A DNA stretch of 11,815 nucleotides from Clostridium_T sp040217795. Lineage in GTDB: Bacteria > Bacillota > Clostridia > Clostridiales > Clostridiaceae. The DNA lies in the NCBI GenBank assembly GCA_040217795.1, contig JBEHWK010000104.1, forward strand, positions 1-11,815. The letters run 5' to 3'. Shown here piece by piece: positions 1-7,070 of this stretch. The translations under genes and the position numbers were made by a program. The number at the start of each line of letters is the position of its first letter. Within the stretch, counting starts at the first letter, position 1. The notes under the pieces are model-generated. The model was not told the DNA's origin, searched no databases, and saw only the letters and a list, made by a program, of their open reading frames with translations.

Positions 1-65
1 AAAAATCACCCCGTCGATTAAGTTATACCAATAAAAAGGTATCCTTATCGATTATTGGGGCGATT
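1..65 (-). terminator. Long multi-segment hairpin with U tract at window edge, probable end of the rnjA transcript
   Basis: In minus-strand RNA, bases 57-65 pair with 4-12 (nine pairs, including a G61-U8 wobble that would be an A-C mismatch on the plus strand). Inner helices join 47-50 with 15-18, 43-45 with 20-22, and 38-42 with 25-29, around a U-rich loop at 30-37. The stem runs straight into at least five U at bases 5-1. It lies about 125 bases past the rnjA stop and could end that transcript. At roughly 60 nt it is longer than a usual intrinsic terminator, so it could instead be a leader attenuator for a gene left of the window. Confidence 0.45.
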
Positions 66-140
66 CTGAAAAGTCAAGCTTTTTCTTATATATTTACTTA
101 GTTATTTTCCATTTTGTGTATTCTTATCTTTATGACATTG

Positions 141-180
141 CCCCAGGGGTGGTTCCATATATTGGAGTCACCCCTGGGGT
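141..180 (+). terminator. Strong 17-bp hairpin just past the rnjA stop, best paired in plus-strand RNA
   Basis: Bases 141-151 and 169-179 form a perfect 11-bp GC-rich stem. Two further positions (152-153 with 167-168) are G-U wobbles only in plus-strand RNA, and 154-157 pairs with 163-166, giving a 17-bp stem with a 5-nt loop. Each arm contains the near-palindrome CCCCAGGGG. In the plus direction it is followed by TATTTAT, a weak U tract; in the minus direction there is none. It may terminate a convergent plus-strand gene left of the window, and may also protect the 3' end of the rnjA mRNA, whose stop is 9 bases away. Confidence 0.5.
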
Positions 181-188
181 ATTTATCC

Positions 189-1859
189 TCATATTTCCAT
201 TATTACTGGAAGAATAACAGGTTTTCTTCTTGTTTTATTATATAGGAATTTACTTAATGAATATCTGATATCTGATTTGATTTGATACATGTCTTTGTTT
301 TCTTTCTCCATAGATTTATCTAAGACTGCGCTTACTGTTGCTGTTGCTTCTTTCAACAAATCCCCGGAATCCCTTACATAAACAAATCCTCTTGTAATGA
401 TATCAGGCCCTGAAAGTACACTGTTTGATTCTTTATCTATTGTCACAACCACTGTCAGCATACCATCCTGTGACAGATGCTTTCTGTCTTTAAGCACTAC
501 ATTACCTACATCCCCTACACCGCTTCCATCTACCATAAGTGAACCAAATGGAACTATGCCTGCTTTTCCGGCTTTGTTTCTTGTTAATTCCAGTACTTGT
601 CCTGTTTCTAAAATAAATATTTTTTCAGGATCCATACCAAGTTCCTCAACCAATAATTTATGCTGGTTCAGATGTCTGTATTCTCCGTGTACCGGCATGA
701 AGAACTTAGGTTTAATTAAAGTATATATCAATTTAAGTTCTTCCTGGCATGCATGTCCAGAAACATGCACTTCTTCCAATGCATCATAAATTACTTCGGC
801 ACCCTTATTAAAAAGTTCATTTATAACCTTTGATATAAACTTTTCATTACCAGGAATAGGTGATGCAGAGATAATTACCATGTCACCTTTTTCAATTGAA
901 ATTTTTTTATGGGTTGATGCGGCAATTCTTGAAAGGGCAGCCATTGGTTCTCCCTGACTTCCAGTTGTAATAATGGTTATTTCATCACTTGGATATTTAT
1001 TGATGTCATCTACGCTTATAAGGTGCTCTTCCGGTAAATGCATATATCCTAATTCTGTTGCCAGAACTGAGATTTTCTCCATGCTTCTTCCGTTAAAGGC
1101 AACTTTCCTTCCATAATACAGGGAGGAGTTTATTATCTGCTGAATTCTATGTATATTTGTTGCGAAGGTAGCTACGATTACTCTGCCCTTTGCTTTTCCA
1201 AAAATGCTTGTTAAATTTGCTCCTATAGAAGACTCAGATAATGTATATCCTGGACGTTCAACATTAGTACTGTCTGACATCAGAAGCAGCACCCTTTGGC
1301 TGCCCAACTTTGCAAAACGCTGAAGATTTATCACTTCTCCATCCACAGGTGTATGATCTATTTTAAAATCTCCCGTATGAACTATTGCTCCCTGTGGCGT
1401 CTGTATAGCAAGTGCACATGCATCTGCAATACTGTGAGAAGTTCTTATGAACTCAACCTTGAAGTTTTCGGTTTTAATCTCTTCTCCTGGTTTTACTTCA
1501 TTCAGAATACAGTCATGGAGTATTTTATGTTCCTCCAACTTACTTTTAACAAGCCCTAAAGTTAACCTTGTACCATAAACCGGAACATTCAGTTGCTTTA
1601 ATACATATGGAAGAGCACCTATGTGATCTTCATGTCCATGAGTTAAAAAGAAACCTTTTACCTTATCTTTATTATTTAGTAAATATGTTATGTCTGGTAT
1701 TACTAAATCGACACCATACATTTCCGAATCAGGAAAGGCCAACCCACAATCAATGACAACTATTTCATCATCATATTCTATTGCAGTAATATTCTTACCT
1801 ATCTCCCCCAGTCCTCCCAGGGGTATAACTTTTACTCTGTTCTTATTCTTTTTTATCAT
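189..1859 (-). CDS. rnjA: Ribonuclease J
   Basis: This is a metallo-beta-lactamase/beta-CASP ribonuclease that acts in the cytoplasm as a 5'-to-3' exonuclease and endonuclease in mRNA turnover and rRNA maturation. The zinc motif HGHEDH is at residues 74-79, with further metal ligands H142 in RTSHS, D164 in HTGDF and H391 in the FMPVHGEYRH motif. The beta-CASP insert includes the conserved TFATNIHR and TGSQGEP stretches, and the C-terminal domain ends in the typical ILPVIMEI. The 556 residues match the usual length of about 555, and similarity to Bacillus subtilis RNase J1 runs end to end. The ATG is preceded by a clear GGGAGG site about 4 bases upstream. It appears monocistronic, with a 529-bp gap upstream. 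Whether the genome also has a J2 paralogue cannot be seen, so the A suffix follows J1 similarity. Confidence 0.97.
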   Translation of the reverse strand: MIKKNKNRVKVIPLGGLGEIGKNITAIEYDDEIVVIDCGLAFPDSEMYGVDLVIPDITYLLNNKDKVKGFFLTHGHEDHIGALPYVLKQLNVPVYGTRLTLGLVKSKLEEHKILHDCILNEVKPGEEIKTENFKVEFIRTSHSIADACALAIQTPQGAIVHTGDFKIDHTPVDGEVINLQRFAKLGSQRVLLLMSDSTNVERPGYTLSESSIGANLTSIFGKAKGRVIVATFATNIHRIQQIINSSLYYGRKVAFNGRSMEKISVLATELGYMHLPEEHLISVDDINKYPSDEITIITTGSQGEPMAALSRIAASTHKKISIEKGDMVIISASPIPGNEKFISKVINELFNKGAEVIYDALEEVHVSGHACQEELKLIYTLIKPKFFMPVHGEYRHLNQHKLLVEELGMDPEKIFILETGQVLELTRNKAGKAGIVPFGSLMVDGSGVGDVGNVVLKDRKHLSQDGMLTVVVTIDKESNSVLSGPDIITRGFVYVRDSGDLLKEATATVSAVLDKSMEKENKDMYQIKSDIRYSLSKFLYNKTRRKPVILPVIMEI

Positions 1860-2388
1860 TTAACCTCCCATCTGGCAAGCCCCCTCATATTTCATGAATC
1901 TTCTTTACCAATAAATTATTTTTTCTATTAAATTACTCTAAGCATTGTACTGATAATCAACTGTGAATTTTATTTCTGCACCGATGCACCAAGTTTGTCC
2001 ATATCATAAGTAAAATTTGATTATTTATATCAATATTGCAAAAGAGTAAAAAATAATTTAGTTTACTATACCAATATTAATTTACATTCATTATTTACTG
2101 TATGTAAAAGAACTTGAATAAATATAATTTTCCTCCTTATAAAATTGAAAGTAACTTATATTCATTCATCTTCTTTTATCATATTTCATACTGCAACTTT
2201 GATTGTGGCATGTATAATATTGATAGTTAAAGTTGGAACCATATAATGTATATGCCATAAATTATAAATGAGCAAATTCAATTCTGATTTTTTATCTAAA
2301 GAGGCATCAGGGAAAAATGCCTCTTTAAGATATTCCTATAAACAATATTATATCATCTAAGTAATCATTATATCCAAATATTTCTTTA
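1860..2388. other. 529-bp intergenic region, AT-rich, mostly without recognisable features
   Basis: This gap holds the upstream region of rnjA and the downstream region of the CPBP gene. Candidate rnjA promoter elements on the minus strand (TTGATT, 17-bp spacer, AGTAAT, around 1939-1967) match consensus at only four of six bases each, so I do not call a promoter. A perfect AAGGAGG lies on the minus strand at 2132-2138, but no ATG, GTG or TTG follows at a usable distance. The inverted repeat at 2297-2327 is listed separately. I found no convincing RNA gene or small protein; the gap could be the remains of a lost gene. Confidence 0.5.
2297..2327 (-). terminator. Perfect 11-bp inverted repeat, possible 3' end of the Rieske-CPBP transcript
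   Basis: Bases 2297-2307 (TAAAGAGGCAT) pair perfectly with 2317-2327 around a 9-nt loop, which becomes a short U-rich loop in minus-strand RNA. It is the first strong hairpin past the CPBP stop, about 60 bases downstream. Neither strand has a proper U tract after the stem, so intrinsic termination would depend on the UUUA inside the arm. It may instead be an mRNA-stabilising hairpin. Confidence 0.4.
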
Positions 2389-3096
2389 TCAACTTAGTCT
2401 TTTTTTACCAAACCTTTTAATTAAATAATTTGCTGCCAGCCATGTGCCAACAGCCACAAATATAGATGTTACCTGGGGATTAGGAGATGCAGCAAATATA
2501 TAGAATGATATTGTATTTAACCATGCATGGAAAATTACACTTAAGAATATACTTTTCGTACTGTTGTAAACCCATCCCATTACAAAAGCCTGGGGAATTG
2601 TAAGCATTGTAAATCCCACAATGGAAAGGGCTGTCAGCAGTATTCCACTCTTGTAATTAGTGAATATTATGAAAGGATAATGCCATACACTCCACAATAT
2701 ACCAACTATATAACAGGCTTTTTCAGCTGTGTATCGGCTTTGAAGAATGGGCTGCAATGCTCCTCTCCATCCAAATTCCTCTGTTCCGCTTGTCAAACAT
2801 TGATATACAAATAGTATCGGCAAAAACCAAAAGGGAATTCCCGGAACTGAAAAACCTTTGCTGAAGCCAGTGGATATAAATGATACTAATACTCCAGCTG
2901 AAAACAATAAAATAGGATAAACAAAAACAAAAAGCAGCCATTTCCCGTTAACTCCCCACTTTTTATTCATTGTGTTTCGAACATTGATACTGTTACTACT
3001 GTCCTTAAATAATAATTTTACAATTATTGCTCCTATAAGTGGACCATACACAGCCAGGCTGAAAATACTTGCAAAGGATAAACTACTAAAATCCAT
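2389..3096 (-). CDS. CPBP family intramembrane glutamic endopeptidase (CAAX protease/Abi type), probably N-terminally shortened
   Basis: This is an integral membrane protein of the CPBP (formerly Abi/CAAX protease) family, presumed intramembrane metalloproteases with roles in protein processing, bacteriocin immunity or unknown tasks. The defining motifs are present: EEFGWRG (E106, E107, R111), H139 in WSVWHYP, and H190 with N194 in FHAWLN. About six hydrophobic segments are visible. The protein begins almost at once with the SIFSLAVYGPLIGAII segment, which in relatives usually follows an extra membrane helix; roughly 40 residues seem to be missing. An in-frame TAG sits directly before the ATG, so no longer start is possible, and the ribosome binding site is poor. 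It begins 48 bases after the Rieske gene with no terminator between, so the two are probably cotranscribed. It may be functional or a 5'-truncated remnant; its substrate cannot be told. Confidence 0.85.
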   Translation of the reverse strand: MDFSSLSFASIFSLAVYGPLIGAIIVKLLFKDSSNSINVRNTMNKKWGVNGKWLLFVFVYPILLFSAGVLVSFISTGFSKGFSVPGIPFWFLPILFVYQCLTSGTEEFGWRGALQPILQSRYTAEKACYIVGILWSVWHYPFIIFTNYKSGILLTALSIVGFTMLTIPQAFVMGWVYNSTKSIFLSVIFHAWLNTISFYIFAASPNPQVTSIFVAVGTWLAANYLIKRFGKKRLS

Positions 3097-3144
3097 CTAT
3101 CCAGAGTCTGCACTTCAGTGGAAATTCTCCGGGCGAAAAAAGGT

Positions 3145-4107
3145 TTATTTTTTTAAGGCTTCTCTTCTCTTTCTAAATTCAATTATAGGCAAATCTCCCT
3201 GAATAAGATTTTCTCCCATTGATAACTCGCTTTTCTTTGGAAGCTGGGTTATAACTACCCTTCTGTCCTGATGCAATATTACTCTGTTTGATATGTTACT
3301 TAAACTGTTAAAAATCTCTTTCAAAAAAGGAACCTTAATGATACTCTGATAAAACCTTATGTATATATGAGTATTTTCTTCATCTACCGGTGCAAAAGCT
3401 GCTATAATTCTTACCTTATCCGAAATCCTGTTTTGCCATAGGTTAGGCATCTGCAGCTGTAAGCTGAACAGCTTTTCATAATTGTCGATTTCATCTGATT
3501 TCTGAGGTTCTTGTCCATTATCTGTTTGATTTTTAACATAAAAAGTCATAAGATTATTGTCCCATTTTACAACCGGACCATTAACAAGGGTTTTATTGCC
3601 TCTTCCTATAGTTGTCTTATGAACAAAAGGCAAGTGAACAACATCTAATTGATTCTCTATAGCTCTTGTATAATGGACTCCCCAGTTTTCTGAAAATCCC
3701 CCGTAAGAAAATCCCTCTCTTAATTCTTTGAAAAATGGTATTTCAGGAACATTATCCTTTTGCTCACCATACCACAGCCATATAAATCCATAGGCTTCTC
3801 TTACAATATATGAATTGACCTTATAATTCTCCGGAACTGGTTTATGTTTCCCATTTGCTGGTATTAGGATAACTTTACCTGATGAATCATATTGAAAACC
3901 ATGAAAAGGGCACTGAATATGATTGTCCACTACCTTCCCGGCACTTAAGCTTGCTCCTCTATGGCAGCACTTATCATAAATACAGTTAACTTTACCCTGA
4001 TCGTCACGCCAAAAAACCAACTTTTGAGAAAGCCTTGTTACTCCAACAGCTTTATTTTTTCTTAACTCTTTATCGTCCAAAACTGCATACCATTGATTTT
4101 TTATCAT
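3145..4107 (-). CDS. Rieske [2Fe-2S] non-haem iron oxygenase, terminal oxygenase component
   Basis: The N-terminal Rieske domain carries C47-x-H49 (in DKCCHRGA) and C66-x-x-H69 (in CPFHG), the four cluster ligands. The catalytic domain shows N152-x-x-D155-x-x-H158-x-x-x-x-H163 and a later D281 in HQDRRVV. This matches the two-His/one-carboxylate iron site and bridging Asp of the dicamba/vanillate O-demethylase and pheophorbide oxygenase branch. The length of 320 residues fits that branch. Such enzymes use O2 and electrons from a reductase or ferredoxin for monooxygenation or demethylation; no partner gene is in the window and the substrate is unknown. The ATG has an excellent GGAGGAG site (4115-4121) with a 7-base spacer. 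It is likely the first gene of a unit with the CPBP gene. All key residues are intact, so it is probably active if oxygen is available. Confidence 0.93.
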   Translation of the reverse strand: MIKNQWYAVLDDKELRKNKAVGVTRLSQKLVFWRDDQGKVNCIYDKCCHRGASLSAGKVVDNHIQCPFHGFQYDSSGKVILIPANGKHKPVPENYKVNSYIVREAYGFIWLWYGEQKDNVPEIPFFKELREGFSYGGFSENWGVHYTRAIENQLDVVHLPFVHKTTIGRGNKTLVNGPVVKWDNNLMTFYVKNQTDNGQEPQKSDEIDNYEKLFSLQLQMPNLWQNRISDKVRIIAAFAPVDEENTHIYIRFYQSIIKVPFLKEIFNSLSNISNRVILHQDRRVVITQLPKKSELSMGENLIQGDLPIIEFRKRREALKK

Positions 4108-4196
4108 AGTACTTCTCCTCCAGCTGCAACCATTAATAAAATATATTTCTTCATAATAATTCTATTATATACATAAACAGTTCCATTTCCTAGAAT

Positions 4197-4214
4197 ATTC
4201 ATAATTCTATGAAT
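4197..4214. promoter_or_regulatory. Inverted repeat ATTCATA-N4-TATGAAT upstream of the Rieske gene, candidate operator
   Basis: The two 7-bp arms are perfect and separated by 4 bp, about 90 bp upstream of the Rieske ATG. It overlaps a second small palindrome, GAATATTC at 4193-4200. The position suits a repressor or activator site on the minus-strand promoter, and a TATAAT-like -10 lies nearer the gene without a good -35, as in an activator-dependent promoter. In DNA this AT-rich, a palindrome of this size can arise by chance. Confidence 0.3.
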
Positions 4215-4294
4215 TTAATCCACTCTGCCTCCAAATACGTCTATAGTATTTACTACAAAATAATAAATATATTATTCATAACATATTACAATGC

Positions 4295-4339
4295 AAAAAA
4301 AAAAATTAAAGTCTGCTTTGTAAATTAAGCAAACTTTAA
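4295..4339 (-). terminator. Intrinsic terminator of the GT-C membrane protein gene
   Basis: Arms 4306-4318 and 4327-4339 form a 13-bp stem around an 8-nt loop. The single imperfection is a C-A on the plus strand but a G-U pair in minus-strand RNA. The stem is followed by a run of 11 U (A run at 4295-4305). It starts about 6 bases past the stop codon and separates this gene from the Rieske unit. Confidence 0.93.
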
Positions 4340-4344
4340 ATTTT

Positions 4345-5505
4345 CTAATTTGTTTTACCTGTTTTTACAGCATCAGAATAAATTCCTGCTGATAAATTAT
4401 AAACAACTATAATTCCTGATAACAGCATTATTAATGCTAATATTCTTAATGGAACCGGAGTCCCCCCTAGCAAATATGGATAATATGAAAAGAATGACAC
4501 ACATGGTACTATTACACCCAAACACCAGTATCTAGGGAAATAAAATGCATAAACTAAAGCAAACACATCAGCTATAAAAAAATACCTTTCGTGCATATGT
4601 GGAAGCAGAAATGGTACAACAATTGCAAAAATCAGGGTTAATTCAACTATTGCTTCGTCTGTTAAGACTTTTATATACTTTATACTTAAATAAAATATGG
4701 CTAGTACAACTATTAAAGTCAATAAAACTCCAAGTTTCTCAATATGAGGCAATGTTAAATTCTCATTGTACCATTGATATATATTGGGAGCATTCATTGT
4801 CAGGGCTTGATACTCCCGAGATTGATTCATATATACAAGCAAAAGTTCCTTAAGTGGTCTTCCAAGCAATGCATTAGGAATTATAAATATGATATATGTT
4901 AAGGGTATTATAAACAAATGTTGAAATTTAACTCTATTCTTAAACAAAAGGACTCCAAACAAAGGCAAAATAAAAACTGCCTGAAGTTTGAACGATAAGG
5001 CAATTCCATAAAAAATCAAGGACTTAATTGGCTTATTGCACATAATAAAGTATATTGATCCTAATATAAATGAAGTGAATATTATGTCACATTGCGCCCA
5101 AATAGCTCCATTGCAGATAACTGTCGGAATAAAAAGCGTACATCCAAATGCAGCACATGCTACTTTATAATTGTTGTAGCGTTTATTTACAATTAACATA
5201 ACAAACAATGCTGCAACTATTTCAAATATAAAAGTTAAATACTTAATATAATGAAGCTTATTTATATTTAAATATGTGCCGAAAGTCAGTAAATATAAAT
5301 ATGGTGGTGTATAGTCACTAAAATTATGCTTTAAAGCATTAAATCCCCCTTTATTTTTTATAAAATCATACCATACGCTTAAAAATACATTATAATCTAT
5401 ACTTTTGAAATCTATAAATATATTTCTGATTATAAAAGCTGCAAAAATTATTAAAAATAATATACCGGTCTTAATGATAATATTTTTATTTTTTTTCAAA
5501 TACAT
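4345..5505 (-). CDS. GT-C fold membrane glycosyltransferase, Gpi18/PIG-V-like mannosyltransferase (COG5542 type)
   Basis: This polytopic membrane protein has about ten hydrophobic segments. The first extracytoplasmic loop carries D37 in SIDYNVFLSVW, followed by DYTPPYLYLL (from D64), the pattern of GT-C enzymes that use polyprenyl-phosphate sugars. GAIWAQCD (133-140) corresponds to the WGQxD-type motif of the bacterial Gpi18-like group, and HERYFF (305-310) is also typical. Such proteins transfer a sugar from a lipid carrier on the outer face of the membrane to surface glycans or lipids; donor and acceptor are unknown here. The length of 386 residues is complete. The start has GGAGG with a 9-base spacer. 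It stands alone, with its own terminator. No glycan-biosynthesis genes are adjacent. Family assignment is firm, but the exact sugar is inference. Confidence 0.85.
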   Translation of the reverse strand: MYLKKNKNIIIKTGILFLIIFAAFIIRNIFIDFKSIDYNVFLSVWYDFIKNKGGFNALKHNFSDYTPPYLYLLTFGTYLNINKLHYIKYLTFIFEIVAALFVMLIVNKRYNNYKVACAAFGCTLFIPTVICNGAIWAQCDIIFTSFILGSIYFIMCNKPIKSLIFYGIALSFKLQAVFILPLFGVLLFKNRVKFQHLFIIPLTYIIFIIPNALLGRPLKELLLVYMNQSREYQALTMNAPNIYQWYNENLTLPHIEKLGVLLTLIVVLAIFYLSIKYIKVLTDEAIVELTLIFAIVVPFLLPHMHERYFFIADVFALVYAFYFPRYWCLGVIVPCVSFFSYYPYLLGGTPVPLRILALIMLLSGIIVVYNLSAGIYSDAVKTGKTN

Positions 5506-5895
5506 TTATTCAATCCTCCATTAAATCATCATTGGGCTAAATCTTCATCTCAATAGGTATACCCTTTAATTTTACACCCTAACCAATATGTACCACCATT
5601 ATATTTTATATTATTACCTTTATCGAAGCAACGCATATTTTGTCGCTAAATAGTATTTATTCTCACCAGAACATGATATATAACCTTAGTATCTTTTTTA
5701 TTAATAATCAAATAATAAAAAGCCAGTCAAAGCTATATAACTTCGCTCCAACTGGCCAATCTTAATTCAACAGTTCACTTATTTATATATAATTATTTTA
5801 TAATGAAAAAGGAGTATAATAGTATATAGATAAATCAACATATTATTTGTGCAGTTATAAAAACTGTACAGCGTAAGACAGGAGGTAAACAAGTT
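5506..5895. other. 390-bp divergent intergenic region between the GT-C and site-2 protease genes
   Basis: The region holds the upstream sequences of two divergent genes. On the plus side, TATAAT at 5815-5820 could be the -10 of the protease promoter, but the -35 is poor. A hairpin at 5849-5869 (GTGCAGTT with AACTGTAC, one wobble) sits in the probable 5' leader just before the AGGAGGT site at 5880-5886. On the minus side is an orphan terminator (5711-5756, listed separately). Upstream of it, at 5779-5841, is a 20-codon ATG frame encoding the very hydrophobic MLIYLYTIILLFHYKIIIYK, without a ribosome binding site. That frame may be chance in AT-rich DNA. Confidence 0.5.
5711..5756 (-). terminator. 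Minus-strand intrinsic terminator without an obvious upstream gene
   Basis: Arms 5722-5733 and 5745-5756 pair over 12 bp in minus-strand RNA. The outer six pairs are perfect; the next three are G-U wobbles on the minus strand but C-A/A-C mismatches on the plus strand; the last three are perfect. The loop is 11 nt. A U5 run followed by AUUAUUUG comes directly after. The strand bias and U tract support real termination on the minus strand, 206 bases upstream of the GT-C start. It may be a leader attenuator, the end of a small RNA, or a relic. Confidence 0.75.
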
Positions 5896-7020
5896 ATGAA
5901 AAACTCATTCAGAATAGGTAAGGTCAAAGGCATAGAAATTGAAGTCAACATCAGCTGGTTTATTGTATTCGTTCTTGTTACCTACATGCTTGCAACAAGT
6001 TATTTCACTGAAATTTATCCTGATTGGGGTCCTGCCCTAAGGTGGACACTTGGAAGTATAATGGCCCTGCTTCTTTTCAGTTCAGTTTTGCTCCATGAGC
6101 TGTCACATTCCCTTGTATCCATACACTCAGGTATAAATGTATCTAAGATATCTTTATTTATTTTTGGCGGTATCGCTCAGATGGATGAGGAACCTGACGA
6201 ACCAAAAAAGGAGCTTAAAATTGCCATAGCTGGTCCTGCAATGAGTTTATGCCTCTCTCTTTTATTCGTGATACTTACTTATATTTTCAATTTTGTCAAT
6301 GCACCCGCTCCTGTAACAGTTGTATTCAATTATGTTTACAGCATAAATCTAATTCTGGCTTTATTTAACCTGGTTCCGGCTTTCCCCATGGATGGAGGAA
6401 GAATTTTAAGAGCTCTCATCTGGCGTCATACAGGGAAATTGCATAGTGCCACAAAAGTTGCTTCTTCTCTGGGAGGAAAATTTGGTTATTTTCTGATTCT
6501 TATTGGCATTATCCTGGTTCTCAGCGGAAACTATATTAATGGTATCTGGCTTGGATTTATAGGCTGGTTCATTCACCAGGCATCTAAATCAAGCTATAAG
6601 ACTACAGTTTTATCTGACATATTCAACAAAATCCCAATCCGGGAATTTATGACTGAAAATGTGATCGCTGTTGAAAATAATATTTCTGTAAGGGAACTTG
6701 TGGATAAATATTTCTACAAATACAAATTTCCAAGCTTTCCTGTGAAAATGAATGAGGAGATCATGGGAATTGTAACTACTGAAAGTATAAAGAAGATTCC
6801 CGTGGAATCCTGGGATCAGATTACAGTTGCCAGCATAATAACTCCTTTGGATGCTGACCTTATTGTTTCTCCCGACGATATAGTCTCTGACGTCATGGCA
6901 AAGCTCTTCACCAATACAATCGGAAGAGTGCTGGTAATGGATGAAGGCAGGTTAACAGGTATTGTATCCAGGACGGATATACTTAACTATATAAGAATTC
7001 ACAGTCAGTTGGAGCAATAG
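5896..7020 (+). CDS. Site-2 protease family (M50) zinc metalloprotease with two C-terminal CBS domains
   Basis: This is an integral membrane zinc protease that cleaves within membrane segments, typically of anti-sigma factors or other regulators. The zinc-binding HELSH is at residues 67-71 in a membrane helix, and the third ligand is D166 in LVPAFPMDGGR (NPDG-type motif). About six hydrophobic segments occupy residues 18-226. Two CBS domains follow, near residues 246-300 and 308-370, ending in the usual GIVSRTDIL; CBS pairs normally sense adenine nucleotides and would tune the protease. The length of 374 is normal for the CBS-bearing subgroup. The start has AGGAGGT with a 9-base spacer. It is monocistronic, with its own terminator, and no sigma/anti-sigma pair is adjacent, so the substrate is unknown. 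Confidence 0.94.
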   Translation: MKNSFRIGKVKGIEIEVNISWFIVFVLVTYMLATSYFTEIYPDWGPALRWTLGSIMALLLFSSVLLHELSHSLVSIHSGINVSKISLFIFGGIAQMDEEPDEPKKELKIAIAGPAMSLCLSLLFVILTYIFNFVNAPAPVTVVFNYVYSINLILALFNLVPAFPMDGGRILRALIWRHTGKLHSATKVASSLGGKFGYFLILIGIILVLSGNYINGIWLGFIGWFIHQASKSSYKTTVLSDIFNKIPIREFMTENVIAVENNISVRELVDKYFYKYKFPSFPVKMNEEIMGIVTTESIKKIPVESWDQITVASIITPLDADLIVSPDDIVSDVMAKLFTNTIGRVLVMDEGRLTGIVSRTDILNYIRIHSQLEQ

Positions 7021-7021
7021 C

Positions 7022-7070
7022 AAGGGGTCAGACACGCATCCACTTTTTATACAGCGTGCCTGACCCTTTA
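7022..7070. terminator. Bidirectional terminator between convergent protease and thioesterase genes
   Basis: Bases 7022-7037 pair with 7054-7069 over 16 positions with one mismatch (A7032/C7059, a U-G pair in minus-strand RNA), around a 16-nt loop. On the plus strand the stem ends in CCCTTTATTTAT, a reasonable U tract. On the minus strand the tail is less U-rich. The stem overlaps the thioesterase stop codon by two bases. The core GGGGTCAG/CTGACCC is GC-rich compared with its surroundings. Confidence 0.85.

Noticed and set aside
66..90. Similarity of TCAAGCTTTTTCTTA near the left edge to TCAAGCCTTTTTCTTA near 11763
   Set aside because: The match is short, T-rich and needs a gap; it gives no support for flanking repeats of a mobile element.
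397..789. 130-codon open frame on the plus strand inside rnjA
   Set aside because: It is antisense to the conserved RNase J C-terminal region, is rich in Ser/Thr/Pro as expected of a shadow frame, and has no ribosome site.
2268..2360. 30-codon plus-strand frame (MSKFNSDFL...) across the inverted repeat
   Set aside because: It has no ribosome site, contains both arms of a hairpin, and shows no recognisable pattern; likely chance.
5640..5660. TGTCGCT as a possible Spo0A box
   Set aside because: It matches the TGNCGAA core at too few positions and is far from either start codon.
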